Assembly (NCBI GenBank): GCA_964030475.1
Contig: CAXIPT010000015.1
Span: 775,811 to 839,810, forward strand
Reading direction: 5' to 3'
DNA: 64,000 nucleotides
DNA from: Tethya wilhelma
Taxonomy: Eukaryota > Porifera > Demospongiae > Tethyida > Tethyidae
The position numbers were made by a program, and so were the translations under genes. A model generated the notes under the pieces. It saw only the letters and a list, made by a program, of their open reading frames with translations, ran no database searches and had not been told where the DNA came from. Shown in pieces: positions 44,816 to 56,509 of this stretch. Numbering within the stretch: position 1 is the stretch's first letter; each line of letters starts with the position of its first letter.

Positions 44816-46630
44816 AACACTCAACCCATTGAGGACACAACGTGGCGGCAACCGATCTTTTCTGATCATTGGCTTACAATAGGTACACATGTAGTTGCTG
44901 GCATTTGGGTTGTTCTCTGTAATGTAGGCTTTCAGTGAAGGCCACACCACAGTACCTAGGTTGTCAGTAAGCTTCACTCTAGATACTGATTTTCTCTGGT
45001 GGAGTCGTTCACATGAACAACAAACATGCTCAGCATGGTCATCAAGCTCTTTCTCGTAGTCAGCTATGGGTTGAGCGTGATTCAGCAGTAGGCTAGTTTC
45101 TAGACCTTCCATGTTAGGGTCGTCTTAATCGTCTGAAGACATTTCGTAAACTTCATCGACCTTGTTACTGAAAAGTTCTTCAAAGTCGTCCCCGATTCTA
45201 GCCACACACAACAGGTATTCTAGATCTCCTTTGGTGAGTGCTTCCTCAAACCTTTTAAGCTCTTTAAAGCTGCGAAGGCAATGATTCAAATTATACATGA
45301 ATGTAGCCAGTTTTGGAAAATGTGTAGACACATGACGCAAGATTCTGAGCTTACTTTGACAATTTGTATCATTTGAACGCAACAGTGGATGTCCACTAAT
45401 TGTGTCGAAATACAGCCGGTCATTTTCTTCATCGTAGTGAGAGAATCGTTCTTGATGGGCGTTTGGATAGCCATCATCACACGTGTACAGATCTTGTTTC
45501 AGTTGATCAATTGGTTTGTCAAACGACTGTCTGAGTGAAACAATTGATTCAACTTAGCTATCAGTTATGGCCTTGCACTCTTCGGTGCATGGCCACATCT
45601 CTCTGGTTTTTTTTTTGCTGTTTCTTTTGATCATCATCATCTGATGACTTTTTGTGTTTATCACTCTTGTTTTTGTTTTTTTGCACAACAGTGATTTCAG
45701 CTACAACACATTGGCCTTTTGAATTTACAGGCAGAGGTTGTTTACGCTTAACCTGTTGGTAAGCTGAGTCATAAAAGTATGGCTTGGTGATTGCAGTGTG
45801 GCAACGATTAAAACCAAAATCTTCTAACTTCTCTATCTTCATTCATTTGATAGACTTGGTGGACTTGCGTAGGAGATTTGTGTACTCTCTACGGTAATCT
45901 AGCAGCACGCTAAACAATTTTTTTGCTGCTACACCACAAACAGCCCTAGCTGAAGCTTTTGAAACATTTGAAACTTTTTTATAAGCTTTCATCAATTTAG
46001 CTCTGATTTGCTTGTTCTGATACATTAGCTCAGCCAGGTTTTTCCTGTGCCTTTCACATTCTACACGTTTAGGCTCAGAAAGGGCATATTTGTCTCGTTT
46101 TTGTGCACAAATAGCTTTCCTTTTTTTATGTAATTGGCTTTCACCTAAGCTTTTTTGGCAGCTGCTTGTCGAGTATAATTTTTTTTAGAAGCTGCCTTTC
46201 TTACCAGAGGGTTTTGTTTATAAGCTTGCCTTGTAGCTGCTTTTTTAGCCATAGGGTTTTGTTTGTAAGCTTGTTTTGAGGCTGCTTTTTTAACACCAGG
46301 GTTTTGTTTGTAAGCTTGTTTCGAGACTGCGTTTTTGGCCATAGGGTATTTATTATAAGCCTTTTTAGAGGCTGCCTTTTTGCTTTTAGGATCTCTTTTA
46401 TAATTGATCCTGGATGCACATTTTTTTCTTTCAGGGTTGTTTGCATATGTCTCTCTAGAATTGGCTTTTTTTGGTTCAGGTTTTTGTGCATAACTTTTTC
46501 TAGAGAATGCTCTCTTGGGCTCAGGTTTTTTTTTCATAATTTTGTTTCGATACGGTTTGCTTTCTTCTAACATTGAGAAGGTAACTGGATTTAGAGTATT
46601 CAAGCATGGCAGCCTTACGTTTGTCAACAT
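44786..46630 (-). pseudogene. Helitron-type protein, N-terminal part with Lys-rich repeats and DUF6570-like region
   Basis: Start MLTNVRLPCLNTLN at 46,630, then about nine copies of a 13-15-residue Lys-rich unit such as KKAASKQAYKQNP (46,500-46,190). Next are basic helical segments (45,843-46,110), acidic and Lys-rich linkers (45,561-45,842, 45,125-45,480), and a Cys-rich stretch HVCCSCERLHQRKSV ... NYMCTYCKPMIRKDRLPPRC ending VLPVPPELSN. The last part fits the DUF6570 zinc-ribbon-like region upstream of Rep in Helitron proteins. Several stops and frameshifts separate the pieces. Confidence 0.65.
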
Positions 46631-46639
46631 TTTTTAAAT

Positions 46640-48400
46640 AGTGTTTATTTTCATTTTCCCTCTCTATTTTCAAATTTGCTATATATTTTTTTTACGCTGA
46701 GCCCGTTTTCGTAGGCATAATGAAGGTGAGCTAAATAAATTGAATACTATACTTTTCAATGTTTTAGTGTTGTAGGGTTAAGAATAGTATTGCTATTTCC
46801 AATTTGCACACTTTTAAGGTCTGGTGAGTAAGGGTTAAGTAAGGTATAACTGTATGCTTTTGTATTATCGTACAGCTGATCACAATACCCTCTATATCCG
46901 GTACCCTGAATTTTAATTTAGCTGTTTGAAGGTTAATATAGCACACAGCTTTATTCGAGGCTGGTGATACTTGGATGAGCAAGTGGTGAGGTATTAAACT
47001 GAGATGTAGATGGATGCAAGTTGGATCCTTCAAGAGTAATCATATTCATAGCAATAGGCAAAATATTAGTTATGAAATAGCAAACCTTTCAGACTGAGCT
47101 TGCTGCAGAGTACACAACTGAATGCAGATGGTTAGAGAGACACCGTTGTGGAAAACCGATATACATGTACCAAAAGAGATACCACTTGTCCACAAACTAG
47201 TTAAACCATGAGTTAGTGGGTGCAGTTTGTACAGTTGTATCTGTACAAGAGTAATTAATTTATTAAGTATATATAAAAAGGCAAAACAATAGTTTATAGC
47301 AAACCTTCGAACTGATAAATGACTTGAAACTTGCTGAAAAGTACTTGAATGAAGCTAGAACTAGGATACAGAACTGCTACTCTAGTATGGGAACAGAAGT
47401 GACACTTGTGACTTGAATCTGAAGTGTGGAAGAAAGCGACATAGGTGCTGCTATGCACGAGTACAAACACTTGAGACTACTTGAACTTGAACTCGAAAGC
47501 CGAGACGCTGCCATGGAAATGGTCGCTAAGCTAATTTTTTCACGTGATTTTATACGCAATCACGTGGAATTTAACTAGAGCGTGCGCGCGAACCCGCGTA
47601 TGTAGCTGCTGTTTTTTAGATGAATAATTCATTTTCCCTGTGAGTGTGGTGGCTACCATACACACTGTAATTTTTTAATTGCTAGAGTAACAAATTTTTT
47701 TGGTTAAAATGATGATTTGAAAATAACACATTCTTTTATTGTTAAAACAACAATTACAAAGACATGTAGTAATTACATTCATAAATGTGTCAATATGGCA
47801 AAATTTTATGTCATATTAGCAGTGAATACTACTAGTATTTTGAATATAATAATGTTGTAGTAACATTGCAACAGATGCTAAATTTGATGTTTAGTATTGT
47901 TAACTTAACAATTATTAACTGCAATTATGAGAGAAAGTTAATGTTGTATAAAACTGCTATTGTAACAAGCATTGCTGTTTTATCTATCACTTTCGTTCCT
48001 TTTACAGGTAACTTTGTTACACCAATAATTATAAGCTATATTCTTTATCAGTACAATTACTTTTGTTGTATTGTCCTATTGTTATGACAAACATTATAAT
48101 TATATGCTTATCATTCTTTGTTTACAATAATTATGATAATTGTCATTATAACATAATATTGTTGTACATATGACAAACATATGTTTATTCAAATTATTAA
48201 GAACTGTTATTGTAACAACAGCATTGCTGTTTTACAAAAATTAAAATGAATCACAGCACTAGTACTAAATATTGTCATGAACAAAAGAATGTTTACAGGC
48301 CCTGAAGTATTAAACAAGAGAACACAGCAGTAGTATAATTATATGTAGCTTAAACGAGAACCTTGCGTACTTAATGTATGCGATTTAGATTGCTTGTTTC
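46640..48400. other. no gene recognised
   Basis: AT-rich. 46,800-47,560 holds only short frames; 47,600-48,300 is rich in ATTGTT/AACAAT stems. The left end of the following two-gene element should lie near 48,300-48,400, but I could not define it. Confidence 0.4.
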
Positions 48401-48416
48401 CAGACCTCGATCCGCG

Positions 48417-48425
48417 TATAAAAGG
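48417..48425 (+). promoter_or_regulatory. TATA box upstream of the ballast-like gene
   Basis: TATAAAAGG in locally GC-richer sequence, about 190 bp upstream of the first ATG I assign (48,604). A short upstream frame beginning AAAATGGCGGCTCG (48,467 on) may be an untranslated-leader uORF or an alternative first exon. Confidence 0.5.
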
Positions 48426-48603
48426 ATGGGGGGCCAGGCCGGAAGTGCTTTGCCATGTGCAATGAAAATGGCGGCTCGATTTGAATCTCTCTTCCAACTC
48501 TCGACTGTATATCACACAGTACATGCTAGAAACGGTTGAACACGGATGCACAAACACACATATATGATCTAAAACACGTGGTATAAAATTTTTTCTGACC
48601 TCT

Positions 48604-48669
48604 ATGGTGAAAAATATGGCATCTCTACCATCTGGCAGTCCAACCACAGATAGCTCCAGGGATATAACA
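48604..48669 (+). CDS. ballast-like gene, exon 1
   Basis: MVKNMASLPSGSPTTDSSRD then IT, ending in phase 0 at GTAAGA. The next exon (48,725) follows a TATATGTAG acceptor in phase 0. Ser/Thr/Pro-rich and probably disordered. The start could also be the second ATG (codon 5). Confidence 0.6.
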
Positions 48670-48724
48670 GTAAGAGCAGAACAAATCCACAAATAGCAAT
48701 AGTAAACATAAAAATTATATGTAG

Positions 48725-48975
48725 GTCAGAGTTGAAAGTGAGGAGTCACCACCAGCTGAGTTTCTGTCTCGCCTTGAGCAGTTCCTGGCAGAAAACCATC
48801 CGCCAGGTTTTAACATCACTGTTACAGTTGCTGGTAGCTCCCCTTTAGATCCACCCTCCCTGCCCTCTCATAGTTCTTTGCCAGATCTAGGTCCTCCCAT
48901 TGACAGCTCATCCCAAGAGCCAGATGGAGATGATGAGGACCTGAATGCAGACGGTACACACAAAAATTGTACACT
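48725..48975 (+). CDS. ballast-like gene, exon 2
   Basis: Encodes AEFLSRLEQFLAENHPPGFN then ITVTVAGSSPLDPP and an acidic Ser/Pro/Asp-rich tail (EPDGDDEDLNAD). Two donors are possible. GTACAC at 48,954 gives phase 1, which does not fit exon 3. GTGAAA at 48,976 gives phase 2, which fits exon 3 exactly and leaves a 64-bp intron. I chose the latter; the weak donor should be tested. Confidence 0.6.
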
Positions 48976-49039
48976 GTGAAACACATAATTTATTCTATTT
49001 ACATATTGTGCAACAGTACCTACCTTAATTGTTCATCAG

Positions 49040-49482
49040 TCACCCGACTGGTTACAAGCACCGTCCAAACTATCCCGTGTACAGAGGGGAAAATCACTGC
49101 CCAGACTGCCTATGCTCTCCATGTGTGGTCAAGATGCCTCCAGACTTCCTTCAAGGATCCAGTGGCCCCCATGAGGGAAATGATGAGAAACGGCACCGGC
49201 TGTACTCCAAGTTCTGGAGGCTCTTGAACAGGCTAGGCGTCTGGGGAGATGAGGAGTACATTCGAAGGAAAGAAATGAGAACAGTTCGTCATGATAAACG
49301 GGACATAATTCCTGCTTGTCTTATAAAGGTATAAGTACAATAATAAAAAACTTAGCTTTTTTCATTTGTCTAATGACATGTTCTTGATAAATCTTGAATA
49401 GGAAATCAGGAGGAGGTATCCTAGCCTGAATGGAGAGTACAGGGACTACAGGTCAACATTTGAAGCTCTAACTTTAGATTAA
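49040..49482 (+). CDS. ballast-like gene, exons 3-4: P2X7 C-terminal (ballast)-like domain
   Basis: Exon 3 (49,040-49,328) and exon 4 (49,402-49,482), phase 0 junction. It reads GENHCPDCLCSPCVVKMPPD (CxxCxCxxC cluster), HRLYSKFWRLLNRLGVWGDE, then RDIIPACLIKEIRRRYPSLN and GEYRDYRSTFEALTLD, stop at 49,480. The ending 'R.IP.C....IR..(F/Y)P...G.Y..(F/Y)' is the signature of the intracellular C-terminal domain of vertebrate P2X7 receptors (P2RX7_C). No ion-channel part is present. The domain also occurs alone in invertebrates. Convergent with the gene at 49,505. Confidence 0.72.
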
Positions 49483-49504
49483 TTAATACACTCACACAAA
49501 GTAT

Positions 49505-51395
49505 CTAATCTTCATCGCTGCTCTCATCTGAGGAGTCTAGAGGCACCAGCAATCCATCATCAGCACCGTCATCCACACCACCACCACCCCATTCACTGTC
49601 GTCACCTTCAGCACCATCATCTAATTCACTGTAATAATAGTTTTTGTACTCACTCACTCACTCTCTCACACACGCACACACACACACACACACGCACACA
49701 CACGCACACACACACACACATTTACATTTTTGTGCATACCTCAGATTGCTTTTGTTGCGTGTAACATAATCAGTCCAGAGGGCATTTACGAATGTGAACT
49801 TCTTCTTGACCAACACCTTCATATCTGTCCGGCGGTCAGGTCTGCGCAAATCTGAAACTTTGCGCGTGCTGGTATACTCCCTATCTACATTCTCATTCTG
49901 CAAACAACATAATATTATAGTAGGTGAATGCTCAATGCTGTACATAAAGTGTAACTTACCCAGTCAAGAAGGGCTAGGTTCATCCTCATCAAGAAAGTCG
50001 GAGTTGAAAAGTGAATCCGCTTCGGAACGTAGGTCAGCAACTGATGGTTGAATGAATCAACCCAGAATGTATCGCGACACTAATAACAAGTGTACACAGG
50101 TTAGTGTTAGAAATTGTGACACAATATTGACCATATCTTACCCTGCAAAAGTCTTCTGCATTGCGAAATATGTATGTCGCCTTCAGATACTCCGTCAAAC
50201 TCACAATGGCTCTTGGATTAGTGAGTTGATCTTTGCTGGGAGTATACTCAACTGTGTGGCAAGATGACGTGGACGGGCAGTGTGTATGAATACCCTATAT
50301 TTGAAAGAACATGTATACTGAAGCAACTTGATCTGAACAAACTATAATCAACTAACTTGGTAGTGATTGGGGATGTTCAGTATGAGTTCTCGAAGTTTAT
50401 CTGGATTTCCCTCACAGTTCTTCATTGCCCAGTATAGATGAATCTTGGTACTTCTCTCTAATGAAAGAACACCATTGTAACACAAAATAAATATTGTATT
50501 TACTCTTACGTTTGTCTGTGAGTTGAGGGAACCAGGTTTTTCCCCTATCTCTAACACGTCCTTGTGAAATCTTTTTCATCTCTTTAGCCACATTCTTGGT
50601 GCCTATGAGCATAGATTTGTATGCAAAATGGTTTGCATGGAGCATACATGATTTGTATACAAAATGGTTTGGATACGTACCATGCCATGTATCATACGAG
50701 TTGGTAAGTCCTAAATCTTTTGTAACATAATTAGAAACTTGTGCTTGAATGTCGTGTGCTACTTCAACAACATGTAGACCTGTAACAATTGTGCACCCAT
50801 GACATTGACCCAAAATATTTCACATCTAACCTCTTTCCATCACTTGAGGAACAACCACCTTGGTACATGCTAGCTCTCGAGTCTGAGCAGTAGCATGATC
50901 TGTCCGGGATATTGTACTAATGCCTAGAATCTTGTGAGTGCTAGATGGACAGAAATAGTTTTAAAATGAGCAATAGTCACAAAGACAATAATAATTGTAC
51001 CTTCCAGACACGCATGGGACAGTAGTATGAAAGGCATTAGCAGTCGAGTCATGACGTGCATCTGTGATCACCCACTGCATGGATACACAGATATAAAACT
51101 ACAATAGTAAGTACGACGTACTGCGCCTTGTATGGGATATTCAGGTGACTTCTTGATTTCTTCCACAGCATTCTCCATACTCTTCATTGCAGCTGAATTC
51201 ACACAGTCAACGTATCCCTTTTGGTAGTACACTATAGACGTTGATATTGATAAAAATTAATCACAGTTTACATATATAACTGAGTACCAACCGTTGCTGA
51301 CATATGAATCTCCAACGACTCCAATCCCGGCAAATTGACTCATGTTTTTGTACTGAGACGGTAGCACACCAGCACAAGTAAAGGCATGGATCATC
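49505..51395 (-). CDS. multi-exon transposase-like gene convergent with the ballast gene (5' end missing)
   Basis: Eleven exons, minus strand: 51,292-51,395; 51,122-51,231; 51,001-51,074; 50,831-50,940; 50,681-50,779; 50,510-50,602; 50,357-50,457; 50,142-50,294; 49,960-50,079; 49,740-49,897; 49,505-49,628. All junctions have GT/AG and matching phases; introns are 47-111 bp; about 415 residues. Landmarks: FAGIGVVGDSYVSN, WVITDARHDSTANAFHTTVP (first Asp candidates), LHVVEVAHDIQAQVSNYV (second), NSYDTWHGTKNVAKEMKK, THCPSTSSCHTVEY, SFNHQLLTYVPKRIHF then LMRMNLALLDW, and an acidic tail DDGLLVPLDSSDESSDED. The D...D...WH..KN layout fits an RNase-H-like DDE/D transposase of a class common in invertebrates and fish that I cannot name. 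No lesion seen. Upstream exons are lost at the N at 51,466. Confidence 0.72.
49669..49720. repeat. (CA)n microsatellite
   Basis: CACA run with CGCACA interruptions inside the last intron of the transposase-like gene. It explains why that intron is longer (111 bp) than the others. Confidence 0.9.
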
Positions 51396-51466
51396 CTATA
51401 TACATATACAGTGATTGCTCTGTCACTAATGCTACATGCACAAAATGCATACTTACTTTTGGTTGN

Positions 51467-51725
51467 ACATTGGAAATGTAATGAGACATAGGAATGGCCA
51501 AATCGTAAAAAAGAAAGCAAACAAGATTGAATGGCTGTATGAGTGTGTAAAGAATTATTCCTATGGGCAACATGAGGGACTCAACATGGTGAGAGAGTAC
51601 TACATGCAGCCCACACAGGAATGATTCTGCGCACACTCAGACAGCCATTCGTTCTTGTTTGCTTTCTTTTTTACGATTTGGCCATTCCTATGTCTCATTA
51701 CATTTTCAATGTTTTTTTCACTTGT
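51467..51725. mobile_element. family C foldback, solo copy
   Basis: Begins right after the N with ACATTGGAAATGTAATGAGA, arms inverted, spacer GGGCAACATGAGGGACTCAA..GCAGCCCACACAGG, ends CACTTGT. Confidence 0.85.
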
Positions 51726-51805
51726 AAAACATTAGCAATTTCATTTTAAGGCATCAGATGCTTGTTGTGTTTTCAACTTACAGCTGACTTTGAGTGCTTT
51801 GCCCA

Positions 51806-51918
51806 CACAGGAATGATTCTGCGCACACTCAAACAGCCATTCAATCTTGTTTGCTTTCTTTTTTACGATTTGGCCATTCCTATGTCTCAATACATTTCCA
51901 ATGTTTTTTTTCACTTGT
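51806..51918. mobile_element. family C, right half
   Basis: CCCACACAGGAATGATTCTG to CACTTGT, duplicating the right half of the copy just upstream. 51,920-52,820 contains no recognised gene. Confidence 0.75.
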
Positions 51919-52829
51919 ATAGTATATTATTATAACATTTACAGAAACCAGTTGAGCCAAACAAAGCAGAACTTTGTCTACTGAGGGAGATGAGTGATAA
52001 AAGTAAAATTGGAGGTATTTAGAAAGTTGATTTGTGAGTTATATTGAGTTTCATTCGTAATTATAATAATTATTATTCAGCTGTAGGTTGCCAAGATGAG
52101 TTGACTGTTTGTAAAGATGTGGCTACAAAGTCTAGTAGCAGCTCAAGTAGTTTCATCAGAAGGCCACCAAGTGAATTGAGAATAATTGGAAACATCTTGA
52201 GAAAAAACATTTCTTTATCCAAAGGACCACATTTTATCCCAAGAAGTAGCTATTGTTATTAAATTATCATGTCACATGTGACAATGTCACATATTTATGT
52301 ATGATCTCAATTGTAACATTACATTGTAAGTAACCAAAGCTATAATAATAACAATAATTAAATTGTTGAGTACAGTTAGATCGAATTGTGTATATATGTA
52401 ATAATAATGTTACTGCATTATGATAATAATTATGAGATTACATACATATAGAGCATAAATTGTTCACCAATTACAAGACATTCATCTTCTCATGGGAATT
52501 TTGAAATATGTGTGATCGTGATGAATTGACAACGGTTGGACAACACTGGCTCTAGACATGGGTAGTACTTCTGTTGGAGAGGAAGTTGCTTCTGAAAATT
52601 CAGGAGTAAGAAGGACATTATTCTCTTCAGGACTGGTTACTTTCTAGGATTGCTCATGGGAGCACAACACATCCATGACTACACATGTGTGCACACATAA
52701 TACATACCATATATACACACAAGTAGTTGTATTATATGATTGGTTACCTCTGTGTTTGTGTCTTTCTTATAGTTGTGGAAGGCAACTTGCTGCCTAAAAT
52801 AATCAGCACATAGGAGAAAAATGCATATT

Positions 52830-53290
52830 CCCAGTACGGTAGTACTGGGTACACAGGAATGGCACGGATGGCCCATTAGCGCAATACAAATATTCACGCG
52901 AATAACTCTGCAAAAACTGAGCGCTTAGCACTAAAAGGCTTCTTAAGCTACTATTTAGCTCTTTCTCTTTCTAATGAGCCCAAAAACATGGCCTAAAACC
53001 ATCGCTAAAGTAACAAACACAAACATGCCAAACCTCCAAATTTCTCCATCTTCTTCTTCTTATTCTTCTATGTTGGCAGGACCTTTCTCAGTGACCGCTC
53101 ACTTTCAGAAGCTGATCCATGAACTAATAAACTTGGTTTCTTTGTCTTCACGTGCTTTTGGCATCGGTTTTTCGTGTCTCTCCTTGAGTGGCAAGATACA
53201 ATGCCTAAAGCGCCCTCTCCATATGGTCGCCATTAATTTCTAAACTCGTTCATTATTCATTAGCTAGCTAGCCGGCCCGCACGTGCACGT
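52830..53290 (-). mobile_element. family A element (reverse), hairpin end intact
   Basis: Hairpin CCCAGTAC-GGTA-GTACTGGG (52,830-52,849) and reverse A body through the CTT tract (about 53,048-53,063) to GCTAGCTAGCC near 53,272. No C foldback adjacent. 53,300-54,600 has no gene I can support. Confidence 0.8.
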
Positions 53291-54267
53291 GAATTGTACC
53301 CGTAGACTTAGCGACCATTTCTATAGCAACACCTCTTCTCAACAAAGTTCTTTTCAACAAAGTTCTGTCTCTTGAATCTGTAGTTGTGTTGTCTTCGCAC
53401 TTACGCAAAGCTAAGTCAAACAATATTCAATTCAACATATTCTCTTTATTAGAAAATAGACCCTAACTAGTAGTAAAAACTGTGGACAGTTTACAGCTCT
53501 CGTTTCAAACATCTCATTATACTATATTAAAAGGTAAGTTCTCTATAGCTAATAATAAATATGATTGCACAGTATAATTATTATTATTGCCTTCCTATAA
53601 CGTAGCTATAAACATCTTACAGTGCTGATAATTAATATTTACAGACCCAACTCAGGCTACTACTACTTTGTTATCCTCAATTGTGATCGTGACAACTGTG
53701 ACACTGTATTGCCACTAACTTATAAATCATCTCAACACTCAATTACATTTATCTACAATAGTGCCGGTCTAATAAGCATCCACACTACTCCATTTACAAG
53801 GTATGGTGAGCTGTTGTACATGATAAGTATATACNTCATCTGGCAAGTCTTTGAGGCTCTTGTCTTTCAATACTGCTATTCTTTCATTTTTCTGATTAGT
53901 GTCTACAAATACAACAGACCTACTAAACTGTTTCATAACCTACCCATCGAGTACTCGCCGGATAGGATTCTGTGATGCCTCAGGATATTACCTCAGACCA
54001 GAAGATGACACATCTGTCAGTGTTGATTTTTCTTGGCTGCAAAGACAAGAGTTGCACCTGTGGGGAAGATCACCATTCCCAGGTTGGAATTACTATCTGC
54101 ACTGTTGCTATTCAAGTTGCTTAACAGCATTCAAATCGCCCTACTATCATTGAGTGAACCATCAGTCTGTTTCACAGACTCCAAGGTGTCACTGTATTTG
54201 AATTCACCATGAGTGGAAACAGTTTGTGGAAAATAGAGTCACTACTATACGAAGCTTGTTTTCCTCT

Positions 54268-54311
54268 GACTGTTGGAGACACTATCCTGGACTGTTGGAG
54301 ACACTATCCTG
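54268..54311 (+). repeat. 22-bp perfect tandem duplication
   Basis: GACTGTTGGAGACACTATCC plus TG, present exactly twice in a row. Recent slippage or duplication in non-coding DNA. Confidence 0.85.
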
Positions 54312-54607
54312 GAACTGAGAACCCAACTGACATTCCATTATGTGCATCTTCACTGTCAGCATCCTCCGTTTGGCTGAATGGCTCCAATGCAAGACTATAG
54401 CAGAGAAAACCGGTGATCAACTGACGTTCTACCAGGTGGAGATGAAACTCAAGTCTCTATTGAACCCTACCATTATGGTCACCACTGTGGAAACCAACAT
54501 TTGGTATTAGTCAAATCATGTGCATAGATAAGTACAGTTCTACTCGTCGCTTGTCCAGAGTGACTGCACTCATTCTGAGAATTTTAAAGAGGCTTATAGT
54601 ATTGAGT

Positions 54608-54660
54608 ACTGTTTTCTCATAGTTATAATGCTAGAACAAAGGCCTGGGAATAAAGTTAGT
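54608..54660 (+). repeat. short repeat end (GCCTGGGAATAAAGTTA)
   Basis: TACTGTTTTCTCATAGTTAT..GCCTGGGAATAAAGTTA recurs at 59,082-59,137. The AATAAA and 3' position resemble the tail of a small retroposon, but no body is defined. Confidence 0.45.
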
Positions 54661-54683
54661 ACTTTGTAAGTATTATTATTAAA

Positions 54684-55594
54684 TAGTCTACGGAAAGCCC
54701 TCAATTTTATTGCACTTACAGGAAATGAAATTCATATTATGTACAGCTGTCATAAAGCGTAGTTGTTACGACATTGTGGTTTATGAATATCATTATACAT
54801 GTAGCCATTTCCGCATATTTTGCATACTATATTTTAATCTACCTTGCACTATTGTATACTTTTCAAAGTGAAAATATTGATTGTGCTGTATTTTTCAACT
54901 CCTATTTTTTCATGATGCTTTGCCTAATCCATTCCAAGTTTTGAATATACATAGCCAGCAATGTAAAGGAGAGTATATCCAAGTCTGGAGTCTCAGAATA
55001 GTACAGTACTGATTTGCCCAAAATTCAAACTCGTGCAAAAAAATTTCAGGTCCTGAGTAAGAGAGTTAATAAGTCAAAAAGCACTACAATTTACAACTAC
55101 AGACTTCATAGAATGATAGAACAAGAGCTAAACTACATATCTATGGTCCCCTAAAATGTGCCAAATGTGCTACTATCAGGTAGGCAAACCCCCCTTTTAT
55201 ATGTTTAACACAAACGGCCTGTATAGTAATCTTACACCACACAATTTCTAACTAGCTGTATCAAAAGTGCAATCATCAAACTTCACTTCAGACCAAGTGC
55301 TAAGGCCTCAGCAGGCTCAGTACTAATTTGCACAAAATTCAAAGTTAACTATAAATCTAGAATTATCTTATTTTGAAACGCTTGCTACTTACCTCCAGTT
55401 GGGCCAAAACGTGGCTTGTGCTTCCAGAAAACTCTAAGCTATAGCTCCATTGGAATTGACCTTTGACTGATTGAAAAAGCAGCTGGCTCTGTGCCAAACC
55501 CTAGACTCATGAATATCATTATCCTCCATATGCCCAATACAAAATCGAAATGTTCGATAAAATGTATGGATTTTCGCGGGCTTTCCGTAGACTG
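54684..55594. mobile_element. DNA transposon family E, second copy
   Basis: Inverted relative to 13,710-14,686, with TAGTCTACGGAAAGCCC at the left and GGGCTTTCCGTAGACTG at the right. The flanking 4-mers do not match, so one border is rearranged. Its right end takes part in a 273-bp direct duplication (55,366-55,638 and 56,237-56,509). Confidence 0.8.
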
Positions 55595-55987
55595 TATTTA
55601 TGTAGGCCTGAATCGTAAGAAGTACACATATTAATCTTCGAATTGACAACCCTTTCCACACACAAAAGTGTGCGTTATTTGGAATTCAAATGCAAGTTGC
55701 TTGGAACTATTTTGTGATATATACCTGGATCCTCTTGCTCTTCTTAATAGGACTTTGATTATCATAACATATAGAAAGGCAAGTAAATCTTATGATACAG
55801 CTCCTGCCTCCAAATCATGCAAATGACTGAGATGTGTGTTACACTTCAGTATCAAGCAGGCTCCGTACACAACTTATACTGAGCAGCCCGGCCACAGTCT
55901 AGCTGGCTTGCCAGACTACTAGCTTAGTAGCTAGCTACACACACCAACTCAATTGTGATTTGTAGAATTATGGAAAAATGAGAACAA

Positions 55988-56237
55988 ACAAGTACAAAAA
56001 ACATTGGAAATGTAATGAAACACAGGAATGGCTAAATCGTAAAAAGAACGCAAACAAGCTGTTAAGAGTGTGTAAGGAATTCTTCCTGTGGGCAAAATAA
56101 GAGACTCAATAAGGAGATTGTTAAATGCAGCCCATACAGGAAGAATTCTGCACACACTCTTAACAGCTTGTTTGCGTTCTTTTTACGATTTTGCCATTCC
56201 TGTGTTTCATTACATTTCCAATGTTTTTTGTACTTGT
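55988..56237. mobile_element. family C foldback between two direct 273-bp repeats
   Basis: ACAAGTACAAAAAACATTGG to ..CAATGTTTTTTGTACTTGT, with long inverted arms. The second copy of the 273-bp duplication starts at its last bases (56,237). Confidence 0.85.
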
Positions 56238-56509
56238 CTTATTTTGAAACGCTTGCTACTTACCTCCAGTTGGGCCAAAACGTGGCTTGTGCTTCCAGAA
56301 AACTCTAAGCTATAGCTCCATTGGAATTGATCTTTGACTGATTGAAAAAGCAGCTGGCTCTGTGTCAAACCCTAGACTCATGAATATCATTATCCTCCAT
56401 ATGCCCAATACAAAATCGAAATGTTCGATAAAATGTATGGATTTTCGCGGGCTTTCCGTAGACTGTATTTATGTAGGCCTGAATCGTAAGAAGTACACAT
56501 ATTAATCTT
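56237..56509 (+). repeat. 273-bp direct duplication, second copy
   Basis: Same length as 55,366-55,638 and differing at only about two positions. It includes the right end of family E plus 44 bp of flank. 56,510-57,470 shows no feature I can name. Confidence 0.85.

Noticed and set aside
49029..49334. Ballast-like sequence as a real P2X7 receptor gene
   Set aside because: No transmembrane or ATP-binding ectodomain sequence precedes it; upstream exons encode a short Ser/Pro/acidic region instead.
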